Of a DNA stretch of 64,000 bases, positions 59,314 to 64,000 are shown piece by piece (positions within the stretch are counted from its first letter, which is position 1; each line of letters opens with the position of its first letter). Below the pieces are notes generated by a model that was given only the letters and a program-made list of their open reading frames with translations, ran no database searches and had not been told where the DNA came from. This DNA comes from Lachnospiraceae bacterium (GTDB lineage: Bacteria > Bacillota > Clostridia > Lachnospirales > Lachnospiraceae): contig CAJTDB010000010.1 in assembly GCA_910574965.1 (NCBI GenBank), positions 62,001 to 126,000 on the forward strand, given 5' to 3'. The position numbers were made by a program, and so were the translations under genes.

Positions 59314-61141
59314 ATTTAAAGCAGATGATGCGTACAGATTTGCGAAGCATCTTGGGATACACCATCAGGCAAAGAACGGGCAGTTGCATTTTTACAAATG
59401 CCCATACTGCAATGGAAGCAAGAGCAATGGGAACAATGAAGTATTTGCGATTGATCTGAAAACTGGTATGTTCAAATGTTTTAGGGCGAGCTGCGGTGTG
59501 GCTGGTAACATGATTACTCTTTCCAGGGATTTTGATTTTTCCCTGGGTACAGAAGCAGACGAGTATTACCGGCCCCGGAAGAAATACCGGAAGCTACCGA
59601 CGCCGAAAAAGCCCTACGTACCAAAGGAGCCTGCAATACGCTATCTGGAAAGCCGGGGAATATCAAGTGAAACTGCTCATAAGTATGAGATTACGGTCCG
59701 CACCGATAATGAAAATATACTGGTATTCCCATTCTATGATGATCGTGGTGTCCTGCAATTTGTGAAATACAGGAAAACGGATTTTGTCAAAGACCGGGAT
59801 AAAAACAAGGAATGGTGCGAGAAAGGCTGCAAGCCGGTTCTGTTCGGGATGAAGCAGTGCAACGATAAGTTTGACCGCCTGATCGTGACAGAAGGGCAGT
59901 TGGACAGTCTGAGCGTGACTTCCGCCGGTTTGGAGAATGCAGTCTCCGTACCAAATGGAGCGCGAGGTTTTACGTGGGTTCCATACTGTTTCAACTGGGT
60001 AGCGAAGTTTCAGGAGATTGTCGTCTTTGGAGACTTCGAGAAAGGGCATATGACTCTGCTGGAAGACTTCCAGAAGCGCTTTCCGAACAAGATCCGGTAT
60101 GTCCGGGAACAGGATTACCAGGGCTGCAAGGATGCCAATGAACTGTTGCAGAAGCACGGTCCGGCGGCGGTCCGGCAGGCGGTGGAGAATGCGGTCATGG
60201 TCCCAGTGCAGCGGGTCCTGCCTCTGGCGGATGTGGAAGATGTCAATATTTATGAGCTGCCAAAGCTGAAAACCGGTATCTGGGAGCTGGACCGGACATT
60301 ATACGGCGGACTTCCTTTCGGTATGGTCTGTGTCATAGCCGGGAAGCGTGGGGACGGGAAATCGACGGTGGCCAGTTGGATCATGGCGAGCGCCACGGAG
60401 CAGGGATATCCGACTTTTGTATATTCCGGGGAGTTGCCCAATTATCTATACAAGAGCTGGTTTGATTTCCAGATTGCCGGCCGGAATCATATCACGGAAA
60501 ACAAGACGGATTTCGGGACTGTGAACCGGTTCATTACAAAGCGGAATCAGGAGCTGATTAACGCCTGGTATCGGGAGCGGGCTTATATCTATGACAGCCG
60601 GATCATCGATACGGATGAGCAGGAAGACCTGCTGAAAAGCGTCACACGGGCGATCATGCAGTATGGAATCCGGGTTGTTCTGATCGACAATCTTATGACG
60701 GCCATGTACATAGATGAGAGACCGGGGACGGATAAGTACGACCAGCAGGGGCGTTTTGTCCGGGAGTTGACAAAGATTGCTATCCGGTATGATGTGCTGA
60801 TTCTTCTGGTAGCGCACAGGCGGAAAAATGTTTCTTCGCCCGATGCCAATGATGAGATATCCGGCTCTGGGGACATCACGAATCTGGCCGGGATCACGCT
60901 GAGTTATGACCGGGGCGATAAGCAGAAAGAAATTGATAAAGGCATCATGACAGAAGAGCAGCGGAAACTGATTGTGGCCAAGAACCGTTTGTTTGGCAAA
61001 GTCAATCTGAACGGTATCATTCTCAGCTATGACGAGAAATCCAAGCGGGTATATGGCCCGCGGGATGACGTGAATGTACAGTTTGGCTGGGATAAGTCAG
61101 ATGGATTTGAGTTTGCTGGCGATATGGAGATTCCGTTTTGA
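59303..61141 (+). CDS. Bifunctional DNA primase-helicase (T7 gp4/Twinkle type)
   Basis: 612 aa. Zinc finger CPYCNGSKSN...MFKCFRASCG (about residues 31-59), TOPRIM domain with VTEGQLDSLSV and VFGDFEKG (Glu and DxD-like), then a DnaB-like RecA core with Walker A AGKRGDGKST (about residue 347), YSGELPNYLYKSW, VLIDNL and LLVAHRRKN. Two tandem ATGs at 59303; the first overlaps the replisome organiser end. It is the main replication enzyme of the element. Confidence 0.93.
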   Translation: MMYEFKADDAYRFAKHLGIHHQAKNGQLHFYKCPYCNGSKSNGNNEVFAIDLKTGMFKCFRASCGVAGNMITLSRDFDFSLGTEADEYYRPRKKYRKLPTPKKPYVPKEPAIRYLESRGISSETAHKYEITVRTDNENILVFPFYDDRGVLQFVKYRKTDFVKDRDKNKEWCEKGCKPVLFGMKQCNDKFDRLIVTEGQLDSLSVTSAGLENAVSVPNGARGFTWVPYCFNWVAKFQEIVVFGDFEKGHMTLLEDFQKRFPNKIRYVREQDYQGCKDANELLQKHGPAAVRQAVENAVMVPVQRVLPLADVEDVNIYELPKLKTGIWELDRTLYGGLPFGMVCVIAGKRGDGKSTVASWIMASATEQGYPTFVYSGELPNYLYKSWFDFQIAGRNHITENKTDFGTVNRFITKRNQELINAWYRERAYIYDSRIIDTDEQEDLLKSVTRAIMQYGIRVVLIDNLMTAMYIDERPGTDKYDQQGRFVRELTKIAIRYDVLILLVAHRRKNVSSPDANDEISGSGDITNLAGITLSYDRGDKQKEIDKGIMTEEQRKLIVAKNRLFGKVNLNGIILSYDEKSKRVYGPRDDVNVQFGWDKSDGFEFAGDMEIPF

Positions 61142-61153
61142 AGGAAGTGGGAC

Positions 61154-61381
61154 ATGAGTTTAGAAAAGCTGAAAGAATATTTTGATATTTTTACGGCCTG
61201 CTGGAAATTTTTCCGGAAGTATGTGGAACTGATTAAGAAAGTTGACAGTGATTCATACTGGGAAGCGCTTGTAAATGAGAGCGCTGAAATCTATGAGATG
61301 TATGGCAATACAGAATTTGTAAAAGGCCTTCTCGTGGTGACTACAAAGGAAATTGAGAGAATTTATAAAAAGGAGCAGTGA
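61154..61381 (+). CDS. Unknown 75-aa phage protein
   Basis: Helical, aromatic-rich (EYFDIFTACWKFFRKYVELI) with a charged C-terminus. GAAGGAAGTGG precedes the ATG. It overlaps the next gene by 4 bases. No family recognised. Confidence 0.6.
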   Translation: MSLEKLKEYFDIFTACWKFFRKYVELIKKVDSDSYWEALVNESAEIYEMYGNTEFVKGLLVVTTKEIERIYKKEQ

Positions 61382-61941
61382 GTTGTCCGGACATAAAACT
61401 GCAGTTGCTCCACAAAATGAGTATGGGAATCAAGAAAGAGGACAGGCTTTTCTTGTTAAGTCAGGGAATTTGTCCGGTGTGTCAAAAACGTGCTGTTGAA
61501 CCGAATCGAAGGATGTGTCTGGAATGTCTCGGGCATGAGCGTGACAGATATCATCGGAGAAAAAAAGAGGGGAGCCTAAAAAAGAAAATGGCTCGAAATA
61601 ATAGCCGTAAAATGTCGGAATACTATCGACGCAAAGAAGCAGGGCTTTGTACTAGATGCGGCCAGAGAAGCGCTCAACATGGGCGGTTGTGTAACCGCTG
61701 TTACGTGAAATATCGTGTGAAACAGGTCGCCCGACAGGATGATATACAGAGATCGGAGCGCCCGGCATATGGCAGATGTTATATATGCGGCGCGGAGGGT
61801 CTGTATGAAGGCCATAAAGTATGCAGATTATGCTATGAGAAGAGGCTGGAAACAATTCCTGCTATGTGGGCTAATAGGGATAATTCGTATTTCCGATCAC
61901 AGAATGATCTGGAATATGCCATAAGAAATTCAGAGAAATAG
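61378..61941 (+). CDS. Phage protein with three CxxC-X12/13-CxxC zinc modules
   Basis: Up to 187 aa. Three similar zinc modules: CPVCQKRAVEPNRRMCLEC, CTRCGQRSAQHGRLCNRC and CYICGAEGLYEGHKVCRLC, separated by basic helices (RYHRRKKEGSLKKKMARNN). The GTG at 61378 lies only 2 bases from AGGAG, so the ATG at 61417 or 61423 may be the real start. Basic, multi-zinc and in the replication region: nucleic-acid binding is likely. Confidence 0.7.
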   Translation: MSCPDIKLQLLHKMSMGIKKEDRLFLLSQGICPVCQKRAVEPNRRMCLECLGHERDRYHRRKKEGSLKKKMARNNSRKMSEYYRRKEAGLCTRCGQRSAQHGRLCNRCYVKYRVKQVARQDDIQRSERPAYGRCYICGAEGLYEGHKVCRLCYEKRLETIPAMWANRDNSYFRSQNDLEYAIRNSEK

Positions 61942-61983
61942 AAAGGAGACGGGCTTCCCGGGAAGATGCGCATCGGCTCCTTT
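61941..61983 (+). repeat. Structured leader element, copy 1
   Basis: GAAAGGAGAC...CCCGGGAAGATGC..CATCGG.TCCTTT: AAAGGAG pairs with CTCCTTT, with the palindromes TTCCCGGGAA and GATGCGCATC inside. It ends 13 bases before the ATG at 61997. The same plan recurs at 63401, with different stem bases. Confidence 0.6.
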
Positions 61984-61996
61984 GGATGGTGAGAAT

Positions 61997-62197
61997 ATGA
62001 AAGTCAAATGGATTGACAAATACTGTAATGTCTGCGGCGAGCAGTTGAACAGCTGGGATGCACGCCTGTCCAAAACGCTGGCATATAAAATCCCAGTATG
62101 CGAGAAATGCATAGCGAAAGAATACGACATGGAAGTGGGCAGCCTCCGTGATCGCATGGAAAACTATTTTGGTATGCGTCCCTGTCAGGGAATATAA
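61997..62197 (+). CDS. Small zinc-ribbon phage protein
   Basis: 66 aa: KYCNVCGEQLNSWDARLSKTLAYKIPVCEKCIAKEYDM, two CxxC pairs about 30 residues apart. The ATG at 61997 follows GGTGAG. Its leader is the structured element 61941-61983. Function unknown. Confidence 0.65.
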   Translation: MKVKWIDKYCNVCGEQLNSWDARLSKTLAYKIPVCEKCIAKEYDMEVGSLRDRMENYFGMRPCQGI

Positions 62198-62206
62198 GGT
62201 GCAGAT

Positions 62207-63391
62207 ATGGGAGAATACAATCTTCTTACACAGAAGCTGCTTGTGGAAGGTTATACGGCAGAAAATTATCCGGACCATGTACGCCTGCCCTCAGGCTGCT
62301 ATGGAAAGGATCCTCTGCAGAACATATATGGCGGATTTGAGTATACGCACCAGTATCGTGCATGGATGGTATTCAAAACAGGATGCGGACTGCTCATAAA
62401 AGGAAATTCCTTTATTGGCAGCATGTCATATATGGGGGTTCTCTGGATACCGGAAAATGATAATCCGGTGGTCACCTGCCCATATCGGAAAGATTCCTGT
62501 GATCTGCGGAATCCGGTTCTGGGTGGTGCGCATGGCGGAGGGTTATCCAAAATTTTTCGCTGTGACTGCCGTCAGACCGATGAGCCGTATGATTATGAAA
62601 AAAGTTTTGATAAGGTCTGTGAGGATGAAAACCGGAAGAAAAGGCAGAAATATGAAGCGTTCGTAAAAAGCAGAAACGGCCATGTCTGCCAGTGGCATGC
62701 TTATTATAACGAATGGACCAGGGAATGGTCACATGATTATGATCCGATGGTATGCTCAAAATATTGTCTGAATATTGGAAAAACCTGCGATTTTACGAAC
62801 CTTCCGATCAGCAGGAAGAAGGGAAACGTATTCTATGATGTGAAAATATCCTACATCCGGAATGACGGAACTCTGTTTGATGGGGAAGAGGTTGTGAAAA
62901 TCCAAAAAGGCGTTCGACTCTTTGAAACGGCAAAGTCCATGACGATCTGCGAGGCGGCAGTTCGAAAATGCAGGCAGGAAATTGTAGACAAAGCAAAGAA
63001 TAAATGGGATCGGGAAATTTTTCTATACGGCTGGAAGGTAGAAGTATTGAATATTCGCGCCGAATACCGGGAGAGTCGGGACCTAATGCAGGATCTGGAA
63101 GACATCCGAAACGGAATACAGATCGTTCATGCATCGGACCTTGACAGGCAGGAAAAGGAGGAAAAGAAAGAACGCAGGCTGCAGGCTCAGCAGAAGAAAA
63201 TTGAGAGGCTGGAAAAGAAGATTCTGGATGTCGGTTATCACAGTCTGGAGGAATACAGCATTGATAAAATCCACGCTGACAAGTGGCTTGGAGAAGAAAG
63301 AATAGTAGAGCTTGAGGTTCTGCGAAAGCACAGACTGAAGGAAGAACAGGAAAAGCCGGTACAGCTCAGCCTGTTCGACATGAACTGGTAA
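62207..63391 (+). CDS. Unknown 394-aa Cys-rich phage protein
   Basis: No family named, though proteins of this build are frequent in clostridial phages. The N-terminal 200 residues contain 10 or more Cys (PSGCYG, CPYRKDSCDL, IFRCDCRQ, CQWHAYY, CSKYCLNIGKTCDF) and resemble stacked zinc sites. The C-terminus has a coiled coil (KEEKKERRLQAQQKKIERLEKKI) and the tail VQLSLFDMNW, which is like a beta-clamp-binding peptide (QLSLF). It starts 9 bases after the previous stop. Confidence 0.65.
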   Translation: MGEYNLLTQKLLVEGYTAENYPDHVRLPSGCYGKDPLQNIYGGFEYTHQYRAWMVFKTGCGLLIKGNSFIGSMSYMGVLWIPENDNPVVTCPYRKDSCDLRNPVLGGAHGGGLSKIFRCDCRQTDEPYDYEKSFDKVCEDENRKKRQKYEAFVKSRNGHVCQWHAYYNEWTREWSHDYDPMVCSKYCLNIGKTCDFTNLPISRKKGNVFYDVKISYIRNDGTLFDGEEVVKIQKGVRLFETAKSMTICEAAVRKCRQEIVDKAKNKWDREIFLYGWKVEVLNIRAEYRESRDLMQDLEDIRNGIQIVHASDLDRQEKEEKKERRLQAQQKKIERLEKKILDVGYHSLEEYSIDKIHADKWLGEERIVELEVLRKHRLKEEQEKPVQLSLFDMNW

Positions 63392-63400
63392 AACCGCAAA

Positions 63401-63449
63401 GAAAGGAGACCGAATCCCCGGCCGGGAAAGATGCATCGGATTCCTTTTT
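63401..63449 (+). repeat. Structured leader element, copy 2
   Basis: Starts GAAAGGAGACCGAATCC and ends GGATTCCTTTTT, so GAATCC pairs with GGATTC. Inside are the palindromes CCCGGCCGGG and GATGCATC. Same order of motifs as copy 1 but different stem bases. It ends 7 bases before the methylase start. Confidence 0.6.
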
Positions 63450-63456
63450 GAGAAGT

Positions 63457-64000
63457 ATGATAAAAATATTAAAATATCCAGGAAGTAAATGGAACATAGC
63501 TAAAAGCCTTGTGAGGCTGATACCAGAACATCACAGTTATTTGGAGCCGTATGCTGGAAGCCTTGCCCTTCTGTTTAACAAGCCGCCCTCTGCGATAGAA
63601 ACCATAAATGATCTGGATTCGGACGTGACGAACCTGTTCTGGTGTATCCAGAAAGATTCTGAACGTCTGGCCAGACTGGTCATGACGACACCGTTTTCAC
63701 GGGAGGTATACGAACAGCAGTTTTCTGAACGGGATGGATCAGGGTATGCCAGCAGGTTTCAACGCGCTGCAGGTTTTCTGGTTCGATGCTGGCAGGGACA
63801 TGGGTACCGGACAAACGGCTATAAGGTAGGCTGGAAAAACGATGTGCAGGGCCGTGAAAAATCATATGCATTATGGAGCTGGTACCGTCTGCCGGAATGG
63901 ATTCTGGATATCACGGAACGCCTGCGGATGGTGCAGATTGAGAACCGGCCGGCTTTGGAAGTGATCGAGAGATTCGGATATGAAAATGTTTTTATGTATC
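63457..64000 (+). CDS. dam: DNA adenine methylase (Dam-like), 3' end outside window
   Basis: 181 codons in the window, open to the end. The SAM-binding start (ILKYPGSKWNIAKSLVRLIPEHHSYLEPYAGSLALLF, with YPGSK and EPYAG) and NDLDSDVTNLF are typical of class D12 N6-adenine methylases. The catalytic DPPY is expected just past the window end (ENVFMY leads into it). Phage copies methylate GATC-like sites to escape restriction. AGAAGT precedes the ATG and the structured leader lies directly upstream. Confidence 0.85.
   Translation, partial: MIKILKYPGSKWNIAKSLVRLIPEHHSYLEPYAGSLALLFNKPPSAIETINDLDSDVTNLFWCIQKDSERLARLVMTTPFSREVYEQQFSERDGSGYASRFQRAAGFLVRCWQGHGYRTNGYKVGWKNDVQGREKSYALWSWYRLPEWILDITERLRMVQIENRPALEVIERFGYENVFMY

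Larger units (their letters stand above)
41292..64000. mobile_element. Prophage, left end to replication module (right end outside window)
   Basis: It begins with a serine recombinase at the junction in the PBP gene and contains a cI/cro switch, ImmA, RecT, SSB, a DUF4373-type replisome organiser, a primase-helicase and Dam. The order (integration, immunity, early small genes, recombination, replication) is that of a temperate siphovirus-like phage. No portal, terminase, capsid or conjugation genes are reached, so an integrative element with phage-type replication is not excluded. More than 22.7 kb. Confidence 0.85.

Noticed and set aside
41292-64000. Integrative conjugative element instead of prophage
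   Set aside because: ImmA and serine recombinase also occur in such elements, but no relaxase, coupling protein or type IV secretion gene is seen, while SSB, RecT, primase-helicase and replisome organiser are in phage order. The right part is unseen, so this is only set aside.

Overview
The window is from a spore-forming, Gram-positive anaerobe of the class Clostridia, most likely a gut Lachnospiraceae (Blautia/Dorea/Mediterraneibacter-like). The support is a spoIIGA-sigE-sigG-ylmC-nrdR block, SpoIIGA and sigma factors closest in motif to Clostridia/Bacillus, the Cys/Gly-rich HCB-type protein, the TerD/AIM24 pair and a Lachnospiraceae-style prophage. No species can be named from the sequence alone.

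Layout. 1-5.1 kb: the tail of an AT-rich type I restriction-modification operon (hsdS end, hsdR), then a microbial-type PARG and a small unknown gene. 5.1-15.8 kb: mixed housekeeping and accessory genes: small unknown proteins, a zinc-dependent phospholipase C-like protein, a UMF1-type MFS transporter, an iron-sulfur aldo/keto reductase, an MBL-fold hydrolase, an AmmeMemoRadiSam pair and an RNA-repair pair (RNA ligase plus HD-Pnk). Three intergenic leaders here are built from tandem long hairpins joined by a shared ATGCGGAACTT linker. 15.8-30.1 kb: tRNA-Thr(CGT), the second half of a dcw cluster (mraY, ftsW, murA, ftsQ, ftsZ), shikimate genes (aroE, aroD, aroK), the spoIIG sporulation sigma locus with sigG facing the opposite way, nrdR, TerD/AIM24, a GNAT protein and efp. 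30.1-35.8 kb: two RlaP-type nucleotidyltransferases, a membrane-anchored lipase, ychF, and lgt with a Spo0E-like gene behind Spo0A-box-like sites. 35.9-41.3 kb: the first half of the dcw cluster (mraZ, rsmH, ftsL, two class B PBPs).

41.3-64 kb: a prophage, entered at its left end and not finished in the window. A large serine recombinase lies at the junction, and the second PBP gene is cut a few codons after its SxN motif. Then come a RelE-type toxin-antitoxin pair, a DUF4041/T5orf172 protein, ImmA/IrrE, a cI/cro switch with four matching operators, a run of very small genes, and a replication/recombination module (SMC-like ATPase, RecT, MBL nuclease, SSB, ERCC4 nuclease, replisome organiser, primase-helicase, Dam methylase). 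No structural or conjugation genes are reached.

The items most worth following are the hairpin leader family, a two-repeat cas-less array with type I-C crRNA architecture inside the prophage, the insertion into a (possibly sporulation) PBP gene that could work like skin/sigK, a predicted small RNA beside the recombinase, and the split, partly inverted order of the dcw and sporulation loci.
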